9,465 bases of DNA. It comes from CAYLNH01 sp964384625. Lineage in GTDB: Bacteria > Verrucomicrobiota > Lentisphaeria > JABSQK01. The DNA lies in contig CAYLNH010000280.1 of the NCBI GenBank assembly GCA_964384625.1, positions 1 to 9,465 on the forward strand. Direction: 5' to 3'. Position 1 is the stretch's first letter, and each line of letters begins with the position of its first letter. Made by a program: the position numbers and the translations under genes. Under the pieces are notes generated by a model. The model ran no database searches. It was not told where the DNA came from and saw nothing but the letters and a program-made list of their open reading frames with translations. Below, piece by piece: positions 1 to 6,749 of this stretch.

Positions 1-108
1 CTCTTGAGAGTCGGGACTCGAGGCAAAGAAGGGCAGTAATCGAGGGCTTACCGCCTTCAGCGTGAGGAGTGGCGGCTACAGAAAAACTCAAATTGTAGCG
101 ATTACCGA
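1..108. other. Downstream flank of the operon, with hairpins and a repeat motif
   Basis: Non-coding flank after the last gene of the operon. It holds a perfect 5-bp hairpin (GAGTC at 8-12, GACTC at 15-19), a CCGCC/GGCGG hairpin (51-55 with 71-75, 15-nt loop) and the 24-bp motif at 28-51 described separately. Read in the operon's direction, the CCGCC/GGCGG hairpin follows the TPR gene's stop, but the only T-run (five T) lies before the hairpin rather than after it. I therefore do not call an intrinsic terminator, although the hairpin could slow polymerase or protect the mRNA 3' end. Confidence 0.5.
28..51 (+). repeat. Left copy of an inverted 24-bp motif found near both window edges
   Basis: The motif reads GAAGGGCAGT, two variable bases, then TCGAGGGCTTAC. 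The reverse complement of 9411-9434 matches it at 22 of 24 positions; the two differences are the central AA/CG. The two copies flank the whole operon in inverted orientation about 9.4 kb apart. With no transposase in the window, a dispersed intergenic repeat is more likely than a transposon end. Confidence 0.6.
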
Positions 109-2724
109 TCACCGACGTGTCCGGCGAGGCCTTGGCGAAGACGGATCACGGATCCCCTGCAGTATCTTGAACGCCTGCTTCGCTTCGGTTGACTGCGAAT
201 GCTCTTTAATCAGCGATTGCAGTTGGGCCTTGCCCTTCGCGTTGTCGCCGGCCTTCAAGTAGGCCAGCCCGATCGTCAGTTTGGCCCGTGGCACGTAGAT
301 CGATTTCGGATGGTTCGCAACCACCAACTTCAATTGCTTGATCGCCGCGGCTGTCTCCTTCTGCCGCAGCAGACACAGCCCCCGGAAGAACGCCAGGTAG
401 TCCTGGCGGTCTTTCAGCGTGTGCTCCAGTTGCTCGGCTTTTACCAATGCCAAGGCGTACTCTTCATCGCGGTAGTGCACGCGCATGGCATTCAGAGCAA
501 GCACCTGCTGATAAGCACCGTCTTTGTAACCTGCCGCCCAATCACCCAACGCCTCGTCCTTCTTCTCGACGGAGTTGCCCGGCGTCAGGCGCAACGCAAT
601 CCTCACTGCAGTCGCAGCCTGCTTGTCCGACAACGACGGCGTCAATTCCACCAACGCCGGCAGCACCGCCTTGTAGTCTTTGACGTTCTTCGCCAGCTTT
701 CCGAGCCGCATCAAACCCAGTTCGGCGTCGATCCAGCCGCTGCGAGTCAGGCGCGCCGTGCCGATGAATGCTGCGTCGAACTGCTTCGCCGCAGCTACCT
801 GATCAAGATTGTCCAACACCCTTGCCACGACATCTTTCTTCGTCACGCCGGACGTCTTCAACGCCACGCGACGTTCCTTTATCAGTGCCGTCAACGCCGT
901 CGGAAGTTCCCAGTAGTTGCCCTTCGCCTGGGCCGAAAGAATCTCATCCACGGCGGCAAAGACCCCGGCACGCCCCAGATATTTCTTGAGTTCGTCGGCA
1001 ATCCCTTTGGGCGGTTTGCTTTTGGTCAGCGTGTCGGTGGCAAGCGTTTTCGCCTTGCCGTATTCACCCTCAGCGATCAGCAGGCGCACCTCGAGCATGG
1101 CGAGTTCCGGTATATCTTTCGCCTGCAATGCCGGACCCAGGATCTTCCTGGCACGCACCAGATCGCGAACCGTTTCCAGCGGAACCCCGGAGCGTTCCAG
1201 GAAGTCCTCCACTCCCGCCTTGGGATAGAACTTACGGAACTGCGCATAGCCCGCACGCACCTTCTCCTGGTTTTGCACCGAGAAGCTGTTCGGCTGCTGG
1301 AGATAGAGACGCCAGTCGCAAACCCATTCCAGGCTGTCCAGCGTTTCGCCGCGCGGCAAAGCGTGCCCGGGAAGTTTTTCGGGATTCTTCCCACGCAGTT
1401 TCGCGATGGTTTCCTTGGCTTCCTTGTACTCGCCCTTGCGTACGCGCGCCCCGATTATCCGCGCCAGATCTTCCCTTTCATTCCGCGCCACCCGTCGCGA
1501 GCCCTTCACAAACGCCGCCCGCCAGCCCTTCCACTCAGCATCGCGACGCGGCGGCTTGAAGTTCAAGTGCGCATCGATCGCACCTACCACTTGGCCAACG
1601 AGCCCGACGTTCTTCACCAAATCATAGCCCTGCATGAAGATCCGCGGGTCCCCCTGATGAATGATCAACAGCCGTGTCAGCAATTCCCACTCGACGTCGC
1701 TCAGTTCCTTCTTCGTCGACACCACATCGATAGCCTTGTCAATCTCGTTCACTAACACATGCAAGCGCGCCCGGCCGACTACATCGTCGTCTTTCATCTC
1801 TTTCAGCTTCAGGTGGACGGCCCCTACGGCTGCACCGGGGACCTTCAACGGCGGCACCTGGCGCCAGGCTTTGCCGACGGTCTCAAACCATTTCAACTGC
1901 TCACGTTCCTTGGCATCCGGCGGCGCGCTGAGGACCTCCTGATGCGTCCCGGCCAACGCCCGCAGCGGCCAATACACATCGCGCTTGATCCGCGGGCTGT
2001 TGCGAAAGATGACCGTGATCCGATAACATTGAAACGCCTGCTCCCAGTCGTCGTCGGCCAGCGCCGCGCGCCCGATACGACTGAACAGCATATGCGACCC
2101 GCGTGACCGGTCCAGTTGGTCGATGAAGCGGACGAAGTAGCGAATCGCCACGTCAACGGCTTCCGTACGTTTCCCGTGTTTGACCAGGATGCGGATCATC
2201 GAGTCCGACATCAGGAAGTACTGCATGCGGTTGTTCTTGAACATGTCCCGCATGGCCTGGTACATGGTCAGTTCCTTCTCCCACTCGCCGGCTTTGCGAT
2301 AGCGGTTGGCGAGCTGCTGCATCTGGCCGTAGTTCAGAATCTTCTGCGGCGTCGCATCCTCGCCGAAGGTACTCTTGAGCTGGCCCATCAGCTTCTCGTC
2401 CTCCTCCAAAGGAGGTCCTTCCTCCGGCTTCAGGTTCCGGTACTCCTTCAACTTGTCCTGGATAAAATTGCGCAGCACCGGATCGCTGTTGAGAAACTCG
2501 GAGTTCTGCTCCATCTGCTCGGCCAGCAGTTTGGTCAGATCATCACGCGACATCTCCTTGAGCTTGTCCTGATTGTCGATGATCTTCTTGGCGCTCTTCA
2601 GGCGCTCCTCTTCCTTCTTCTGCTCTTCCGTCTTCTGATTCGACTGCGACTGGTCCTGCGCCACCGCCGGCAACGTCAAGAGCACAGCAGAGAGCAATAC
2701 CAAAAACAAATGGGAGTGTTTCAT
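109..2724 (-). CDS. Secreted TPR-like helical repeat protein of unknown function (871 aa)
   Basis: The start at 2724 is chosen because it begins a clear Sec signal peptide (MKHSHLFLVLLSAVLLTLPA, cleavage near VAQ, residue 22-23) and is preceded by AGGGG about 8 nt upstream. The frame stays open further upstream, but that part overlaps the beta-barrel gene. After the signal comes a highly charged Gln/Glu/Lys-rich segment (about 24-110), probably coiled coil. A long alpha-helical body follows with degenerate TPR-type pairs. The clearest lie near the C-terminus, where a motif of the form AAIKQLKLVVANHPKS is followed by LTIGLAYLKAGDNAKGKAQL, as in YbgF/BamD-like periplasmic TPR proteins. The tail is basic (RPRRTRR). 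There is no catalytic motif, lipobox or membrane anchor. It is the last gene, 107 bp after the beta-barrel gene. A periplasmic scaffold or adaptor role for the transport system is inference. Confidence 0.85.
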   Translation of the reverse strand: MKHSHLFLVLLSAVLLTLPAVAQDQSQSNQKTEEQKKEEERLKSAKKIIDNQDKLKEMSRDDLTKLLAEQMEQNSEFLNSDPVLRNFIQDKLKEYRNLKPEEGPPLEEDEKLMGQLKSTFGEDATPQKILNYGQMQQLANRYRKAGEWEKELTMYQAMRDMFKNNRMQYFLMSDSMIRILVKHGKRTEAVDVAIRYFVRFIDQLDRSRGSHMLFSRIGRAALADDDWEQAFQCYRITVIFRNSPRIKRDVYWPLRALAGTHQEVLSAPPDAKEREQLKWFETVGKAWRQVPPLKVPGAAVGAVHLKLKEMKDDDVVGRARLHVLVNEIDKAIDVVSTKKELSDVEWELLTRLLIIHQGDPRIFMQGYDLVKNVGLVGQVVGAIDAHLNFKPPRRDAEWKGWRAAFVKGSRRVARNEREDLARIIGARVRKGEYKEAKETIAKLRGKNPEKLPGHALPRGETLDSLEWVCDWRLYLQQPNSFSVQNQEKVRAGYAQFRKFYPKAGVEDFLERSGVPLETVRDLVRARKILGPALQAKDIPELAMLEVRLLIAEGEYGKAKTLATDTLTKSKPPKGIADELKKYLGRAGVFAAVDEILSAQAKGNYWELPTALTALIKERRVALKTSGVTKKDVVARVLDNLDQVAAAKQFDAAFIGTARLTRSGWIDAELGLMRLGKLAKNVKDYKAVLPALVELTPSLSDKQAATAVRIALRLTPGNSVEKKDEALGDWAAGYKDGAYQQVLALNAMRVHYRDEEYALALVKAEQLEHTLKDRQDYLAFFRGLCLLRQKETAAAIKQLKLVVANHPKSIYVPRAKLTIGLAYLKAGDNAKGKAQLQSLIKEHSQSTEAKQAFKILQGIRDPSSPRPRRTRR

Positions 2725-2831
2725 GATCGTGTCCCCTATAACCAACCAATGAATGAAAGATGTCTTGCTATAGGAAACCGTACCGCGGCAAAGCACTGCA
2801 ATCAAGAGAAAGTACGCTTCGCCGACCGGAC

Positions 2832-4103
2832 TCAGAAGTACATGTTGAACTGCAGAAACAGGCTCTTGGGGCTGCCGCCGTACTCGCTGCGCAACCGGCC
2901 GTTGCTCGGCTTTTCGCCGAAAGGCCAAAAGGCGCTGAGACCAATGGAAATATTGTCGGCGTAGTCCCACATAAACGACGGCGAGATGACACCGGAGCCG
3001 TCATTCGGACTGCCCATTAACAACAACGAGCCGGACCATTCATTGTTGAACAGGTAGCTCGCCTGCCCGGCCAAAGCGTAGCGTCCGAGGATCTGGGTGT
3101 CGCCGCGCAAGTAGCGTTCCAGGTACTCGGCATCTGACTGCAATCGCGCTGTCGCCGCCCCGACGCCGTCCGAGCCGAAACCGGAATAGTGGTACTCGGC
3201 CAAGACCGTCAGGCCATTGCCGATGTTAAAGGTGTACGAACCGCCGGCCACCAGTTTGCCGACCCAGCGGTCATGACCGCCCAGACCCCCGCCCGCCGGC
3301 TGGTCCTCGTCCGTCTTGAATACCGCGCCTTCCACATGGACTTCGGCGTCAAAGAGAATCGTCGACGCCACCAGTCCCAGGATGCTGTCTTCGCCGCGTT
3401 TGCCGAAAATCAGTTCACCGTCGACATTACCCAGGTAGCCGCGGATACGCCCGAGCAGCGCCGAATCGCCCCAGCTTTTGCCAAACGCCGCAATGACTTC
3501 CATGGAACTGGTGTTCGACAATCGATACTCAGCGCGTACAGCGTCAACGCCCCGGCGCCATTCGCGGTCGACCTCCAACGGCGAGAACGGCGCAAACACG
3601 TCGACCGCACCGAACAACACGCCGCGGCCCAGGCCAATGCCCTGGCGGCCGATGACAACTTCGCCCCACGCCGGATGCCACGCGACCAGGGCGCGGTCGA
3701 GTTCGTGGCGCCAGGAAACAGTTTCGCGTTCCTGACCGATGTTGCGGTCCAGTTGCCCCAAACGGAACGGTGCCGCCGCCGTTGAAGGCAGTGTGCTCGA
3801 CGATCCGGCCGCGCCGGCGTCGGGCGTCGTCAGCCGCAGGCGTTGCTCATAGGCGAGTTCGGTATTGACGCTGTCCTCGAAGGAGGACGTAAACATGAAC
3901 CGCAGCCGCATCAGTTCGGCGGCGCTCCAGCGCTTGCGATAGAGCAAGCGATCGTGTGGCGCGTAGGAAACGACGGAACTGCTCTTGTACGCCGTATCGA
4001 GCTGGTGGTCCCAGTCGTGCCAGTCCCGCCAGTCCTTATCGTCGTCCTGCGCAACGAGCGGCAAGGCAAACAGCAGAAGAACGAGCAATAGAGGGAATCG
4101 CAT
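2832..4103 (-). CDS. Predicted outer-membrane beta-barrel protein of an ABC/LolA-type operon (423 aa)
   Basis: The protein starts with a signal peptide (MRFPLLLVLLLFALPLVAQ, cleavage around residue 18-19). Alternating, aromatic-rich amphipathic strands follow, and the protein ends in FLQFNMYF, the terminal-Phe signature of barrels inserted by BAM. The stretch at about 137-192 (DRALVAW, then VVIGRQGIGLGRG, VFAPFSPLEVDR, GVDAVRAEY) resembles the strand-turn pattern of uncharacterised porin-like proteins often seen next to ABC and LolA-like genes. Residues 92-112 are a Ser/Thr/Ala/Pro-rich loop or linker. GGAGG lies 11 nt before the chosen ATG. The same frame is open back to an ATG at 4238 that overlaps the ATPase stop (ATGA) and has AGGAG 7 nt upstream. 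That start would add 45 basic residues before the signal peptide, so I prefer 4103. Likely role: outer-membrane acceptor or exit for the cargo (inferred). Confidence 0.82.
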   Translation of the reverse strand: MRFPLLLVLLLFALPLVAQDDDKDWRDWHDWDHQLDTAYKSSSVVSYAPHDRLLYRKRWSAAELMRLRFMFTSSFEDSVNTELAYEQRLRLTTPDAGAAGSSSTLPSTAAAPFRLGQLDRNIGQERETVSWRHELDRALVAWHPAWGEVVIGRQGIGLGRGVLFGAVDVFAPFSPLEVDREWRRGVDAVRAEYRLSNTSSMEVIAAFGKSWGDSALLGRIRGYLGNVDGELIFGKRGEDSILGLVASTILFDAEVHVEGAVFKTDEDQPAGGGLGGHDRWVGKLVAGGSYTFNIGNGLTVLAEYHYSGFGSDGVGAATARLQSDAEYLERYLRGDTQILGRYALAGQASYLFNNEWSGSLLLMGSPNDGSGVISPSFMWDYADNISIGLSAFWPFGEKPSNGRLRSEYGGSPKSLFLQFNMYF

Positions 4104-4117
4104 CCGCGGGATTGCCT
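4089..4117 (+). repeat. Copy B of the CTAGAGG/TCCG hairpin element, over the beta-barrel gene's start
   Basis: This 29-bp stretch matches 4273-4301 at 25 of 29 positions in the same orientation. The TCCG loop and the GGGATTGCCT arm are kept, but the other arm has two mismatches, so the hairpin is weaker (5 of 7 inner pairs). On the gene strand it supplies the end of the Shine-Dalgarno (GGAGG), the start codon and the first six codons of the signal peptide. Confidence 0.6.
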
Positions 4118-4121
4118 CCAC

Positions 4122-4162
4122 AGGCCGGCGCCCCCGGCTAACTTGCGCCGGCCTTCCGGGCC
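4122..4162. repeat. GC-rich inverted repeat upstream of the beta-barrel gene
   Basis: AGGCCGGCGC (4122-4131) and GCGCCGGCCT (4145-4154) form a perfect 10-bp stem with a 13-nt loop. The right arm can instead pair locally, GGCC (4150-4153) with GGCC (4159-4162) across a 5-nt loop, so two mutually exclusive folds exist. It lies in the 131-bp gap between the ATPase stop and the beta-barrel ATG. There is no T-run on the gene strand after it, so it is not a typical terminator. Its position suggests an mRNA stability or processing structure, or another dispersed repeat. Confidence 0.55.
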
Positions 4163-4234
4163 TTAGAACAGCTGCGGCTTCGATCCGAGAACGGTTGCCG
4201 CTTGGCCGCCTTGCGGTCCCCTGTAATTCAGCAG

Positions 4235-5002
4235 TCATTTCAGACTCCTACACTGGCGACGGCCGTCGCCACTAGAGGAAATCCCGTCCGCGGGATTGCC
4301 TTTGACTTCGTCCTTCGATACCTGGCCGTCGACAAGGGTGACCACACGGCGGGCATAGCTGATGACTCGCGGGTCATGGGTTGAGAACAGGAAGGTTATG
4401 CCCTCCTTGCGGTTCAGCTCGAGCATCATCTTCAACAGGGCCTCGGCGTTTTCACCGTCCAGGTTCGCGGTCGGTTCGTCGGCCAACACCAGCTTCGGTC
4501 GAGACGCCACGGCACGGGCGACGGCCACGCGCTGCTGCTGGCCGCCGGACAATGCGTTCGGCCGGCGATCAGCGAATTCCAAAAGCCCAAGCTCTTTCAA
4601 CGCGGCTTCCGCTCGCGGCTGCCGCTCGCCGTCGACGCCCTGCAGTTCCAACACAAACTCCACGTTCTCACGTGCAGTTAAGACAGGTACGAGATTGTAC
4701 GCCTGGAAAACAAAGCCCAGCGAGTGCAGCCGCAAGTCGGCCCGCTGCTGCTTGGATAACGTCGCCAGATCACGGCCGAGCACCTGCAGCGCGCCGTCCG
4801 TGGGCGCGTCCAGACAACCCACCAGATTCAGGAAGGTGGTCTTGCCGCTGCCGCTCGGGCCGACGATCGCGGTAAACTCGCCGCTGCACACTTCGAGACT
4901 GACGCCCCGCAGTGCGTGCGCCTCGACGTCTCCGGTGCGATACACTTTGGTCACGCCATCGGCGCGAACCAGGACCTCCTGCTTGTCTGTATCTGTTGTC
5001 AT
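4235..5002 (-). CDS. ABC transporter ATPase of the LolD/MacB type (255 aa)
   Basis: This is the ATP-hydrolysing subunit of a type VII (LolCDE/MacB-like) ABC system. All motifs are intact: Walker A GPSGSGKTT (48-56), Q-loop Gln100 within FVFQAYNLVP, signature LSGGQQQRVA (151-160), Walker B LVLADEPTANLD (171-182) with catalytic Glu176, and H-loop His209 in STHD. The A-loop region (VYRTGDVEAHALRGV) is typical of LolD. The usual domain ends near VDGQVSKDE (residue 232). The last about 22 residues (GNPADGISSSGDGRRQCRSLK) are encoded by a hairpin repeat plus an 18-bp palindrome and are probably an acquired tail. The gene is cut off from its permeases by 496 bp of repeats, unusual for such an operon. 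The start is preceded by a weak GAGAG and lies in an ATGA overlap with the bridging open frame. The stop overlaps another ATG (4238). Confidence 0.95.
   Translation of the reverse strand: MTTDTDKQEVLVRADGVTKVYRTGDVEAHALRGVSLEVCSGEFTAIVGPSGSGKTTFLNLVGCLDAPTDGALQVLGRDLATLSKQQRADLRLHSLGFVFQAYNLVPVLTARENVEFVLELQGVDGERQPRAEAALKELGLLEFADRRPNALSGGQQQRVAVARAVASRPKLVLADEPTANLDGENAEALLKMMLELNRKEGITFLFSTHDPRVISYARRVVTLVDGQVSKDEVKGNPADGISSSGDGRRQCRSLK
4254..4301 (+). repeat. Copy A of the CTAGAGG/TCCG hairpin element, with an adjoining perfect palindrome
   Basis: A perfect 18-bp palindrome, TGGCGACGGCCGTCGCCA (4254-4271), is followed by CTAGAGG and a hairpin. The stem is AATCCCG (4280-4286), the loop TCCG (4287-4290) and the other arm CGGGATT (4291-4297). 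The outer AGG/GCCT bases extend it to about 11 pairs with one mismatch. The whole element lies inside the 3' end of the ATPase gene on the opposite strand and encodes its C-terminal tail. Copy C (7976-8020) has the same two-hairpin plan. Confidence 0.7.
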
Positions 5003-5082
5003 CGTGCCATCTCTCTTTCAAGCGGTAACCATTGCGTGAAACTTCGCGACGAGGCATGCCCCGCAAGCCAATGACCGTCGCC

Positions 5083-5470
5083 GGGTGCGGGATCTCTCCT
5101 GCGGCAGATCAGGGATGTGCGCCCTGAAGGCGCTGCCACAAGGTAGCCTGGGGCGTTGGCCCAGGAAATGCGTTGAAGAGAATTCGAACGTTCTACAATC
5201 CAGGATGATTGTAGTTCCCCTTCAGGGAACGGCGCATTCGGACGCATCGTTCCTGGGGTGCTGCCCCAGGCTACGTTGTATACCGCCGTTGGCGCTAAAG
5301 GAAGACTGCAGAACGTCGGGACCAGAAACTGCATAACTCCTGGGGTGTTACCCCCGGCTGGGTTAGATATCGCCGTTGGCGCTAAAGGAAGACTGCAGAA
5401 CGTCGGGACCAGAAACTGCATAACTCCCGGGGTGTTACCCCCGGCTGGGTTAGATATCGCCGTTGGCGCG
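5083..5470. repeat. Intergenic cluster of hairpin repeats between permease 2 and the ATPase
   Basis: The gap 5003-5498 is packed with short inverted repeats. GCGCC/GGCGC (5119-5123, 5129-5133). CCTGGG/CCCAGG (5147-5152, 5160-5165). CTACAATC/GATTGTAG (5193-5200, 5207-5214). GTTCCC/GGGAAC (5214-5219, 5225-5230). CCTGGGG/CCCCAGG (5252-5258, 5264-5270). Two related CC[TC]GGGG/CCCCCGG hairpins with one mismatch follow at 5339-5357 and 5426-5444. The 15-mer GGGTGCGGGATCTCT at 5083-5097 recurs inverted at 9446-9460, so parts of the cluster are dispersed elsewhere. This looks like a composite of dispersed intergenic elements, not a gene. No transposase or target-site duplication is visible. Confidence 0.75.
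5284..5469. repeat. 87-bp tandem repeat, two full units and a partial third
   Basis: Unit 1 (5284-5370) and unit 2 (5371-5457) differ at a single base (T/C in the hairpin arm at 5341 versus 5428). A partial third unit of 12 bases starts at 5458. Each unit has one CC[TC]GGGG-TGTTA-CCCCCGG hairpin and a CGCCGTTGGCG stretch. A diverged relative with a perfect 7-bp stem precedes unit 1 (5252-5283). The period equals 29 codons, so copy number can change without shifting frame. Near identity suggests recent duplication or gene conversion. Confidence 0.9.
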
Positions 5471-5498
5471 GCGTCAAAACTATGGAACTCCCGCATCG

Positions 5499-6749
5499 TC
5501 AGTTCTCCACTCGCAGGGCTGTGGCCGGGTTTGTGCGCATGGCAAACCACGCTGGATACAGCGAACTCAACATGGTCGCAGTCAACGCCAGAAACACAGC
5601 GTACGGGATGATCCAGATGCCGAAGTCGCCATAGAAAATCGGGTCGAACAACATGTCGCTCATGTACAAGTCCGGCTTCTGCTCGCCGAAACTCATGACC
5701 TTCGACATATCAACGCCTTTAGTGGCCAGATAGTAGCTTGCCGGCGTACCGACGGCCAACGCGGTGAGCGACCCGGCGGCACCCAGGACAAACCCCTCCA
5801 ACACTAGGATCAGGATCAGCCGGCGCCCGCGCATACCGAGCGCTGAGAGAACGGCAAACTCGCGGCGACGCTCTAAGACCGCCGCCAGCTGCGAACTGGC
5901 GATGCCGAGAAAGACAACGAACATCAAAATACCGACGGTCATGTTGGTAAACGCCTTGTCCACTTCGACACTGGACGCCAGTTCCGGCACGAGTTGTTCC
6001 CAGGTCAGCACCTCGTAGTCATCCGAGATTGCGTTACGGACCGTCGCCGTCATCGCGTTCAATCGATCCGGATTATCCACCAACATCGTCAGTTCTGCCA
6101 ACCCGGACCGACCAGTCAGTTTCTCGACCTCCTCGATTGTGACATGGCAGATCGTCGCGTCCATATCGCGACTGCCGGTGTTGATGATCCCGACAATGCG
6201 CAGCATGGCGCTGGACATCTGGCCGCCTTTCCCGGACACCGTCACCATCAGATCGTCACCGATTTCCACATCCAGGCGCTGGGCGATCGTGCTGCCGATG
6301 ACCGTGCTGCCGGTGGAACCGGGTTTAAGATAGGTTCCCTCAAACTTGCGGACGATCCGACTGGTCTCACGTTCCGTTCGGGGGTCAACACCCAGGATCT
6401 GCACACCGGCAGTGCGCGTGCCAAAGCCCAGCAGGCCGTCCGTCCGTGCGTGCGGCGTCACCGCCTTGATGCCGGGCAGCCGTTGCATTTCCTGCCGCAA
6501 TTCCGCGCCGTTTGCCAGGCGCAGGTCGTTCTCGCGCTTTTCGTTCCAGCCTTTGGGCGCGATACGGATATGGCCGGCGCCGCTTTGGACAGCGGCTCGC
6601 ATAAAGGTCTTTTTCTCACCGCCAACCCAACCAATGAGAACCAGGCACAGACCACAGCCAATGCCGACGCCGGCGACAGACAGAATGCTGCGCCGCGGAT
6701 GACGGATCAGGCTGCGGAACGCGTACCGTAATGAAATGCCGATCTTCAT
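5499..6749 (-). CDS. FtsX/MacB-type ABC transporter permease 2 (416 aa)
   Basis: This is one of two inner-membrane permeases with the LolC/LolE/MacB plan. It has a short cytoplasmic N-terminus (RYAFRSLIRHPRRS), TM1 at about 21-43 and a periplasmic domain (about 45-265, MacB_PCD type, with VIGSTIAQRLDVEIGDDLMV). TM2 is about 268-290, followed by the cytoplasmic coupling segment LERRREFAVLSALGMRGRR. TM3 is about 311-340 and TM4 about 376-402, ending in the family's P-x-x-A-L-R tail (NPATALRVEN). The start is set by the ATGA overlap with permease 1's stop and by GGAGG about 10 nt upstream. A longer in-frame start would add 14 residues overlapping permease 1. It probably pairs with permease 1 and the downstream ATPase as a heterodimer. 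Substrate unknown. Confidence 0.93.
   Translation of the reverse strand: MKIGISLRYAFRSLIRHPRRSILSVAGVGIGCGLCLVLIGWVGGEKKTFMRAAVQSGAGHIRIAPKGWNEKRENDLRLANGAELRQEMQRLPGIKAVTPHARTDGLLGFGTRTAGVQILGVDPRTERETSRIVRKFEGTYLKPGSTGSTVIGSTIAQRLDVEIGDDLMVTVSGKGGQMSSAMLRIVGIINTGSRDMDATICHVTIEEVEKLTGRSGLAELTMLVDNPDRLNAMTATVRNAISDDYEVLTWEQLVPELASSVEVDKAFTNMTVGILMFVVFLGIASSQLAAVLERRREFAVLSALGMRGRRLILILVLEGFVLGAAGSLTALAVGTPASYYLATKGVDMSKVMSFGEQKPDLYMSDMLFDPIFYGDFGIWIIPYAVFLALTATMLSSLYPAWFAMRTNPATALRVEN

Larger units (their letters stand above)
4999..5496 (-). other. Open frame bridging permease 2 and the ATPase (165 codons, doubtful gene)
   Basis: An ATG 2 bp after the permease 2 stop has GGAG 8 nt upstream and opens a frame that runs through the whole repeat cluster. 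It closes in a TGA overlapping the ATPase ATG (ATGA). The product would be low-complexity, with a 29-residue tandem unit (including NPAGGNTPGVMQF), and resembles no protein I know. There is no signal peptide, domain or hydrophobic segment. Most likely it is repeat DNA that happens to be open, helped by the 87-bp unit being a multiple of three. The placement is still exact enough to allow translational coupling from permease 2 to the ATPase, so I record it without claiming a functional protein. Confidence 0.3.

Noticed and set aside
1..108. Rho-independent terminator after the TPR-like gene
   Set aside because: The CCGCC/GGCGG hairpin has a 15-nt loop and no T-run follows it in the direction of transcription.
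199..1755. A 518-codon plus-strand open frame
   Set aside because: It lies wholly antisense to the TPR-like gene, has Arg/Gln/His-rich composition with no domain or signal, and the opposite strand has the signal peptide and repeat pattern. It is a shadow frame.
2725..2831. Internal promoter before the TPR-like gene (TTGATT, 17-bp spacer, TACGGT)
   Set aside because: The -10 box matches only three of six consensus bases; such matches are expected by chance.
2116..2964. A 282-codon plus-strand open frame with Leu-rich stretches
   Set aside because: It is antisense to the charged coiled-coil and signal peptide of the TPR-like gene; the Leu runs mirror Glu/Lys codons on the true strand.
5083..5470. 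Possible CRISPR array
   Set aside because: Only two long, contiguous units with no unique spacers and no cas genes; this is a tandem duplication.
5258..5611. Plus-strand frame through the 87-bp units, with its own 29-residue repeat
   Set aside because: Open only because the unit is a multiple of three and GC-rich. It runs antisense into permease 2 and shows no convincing start signal or domain.
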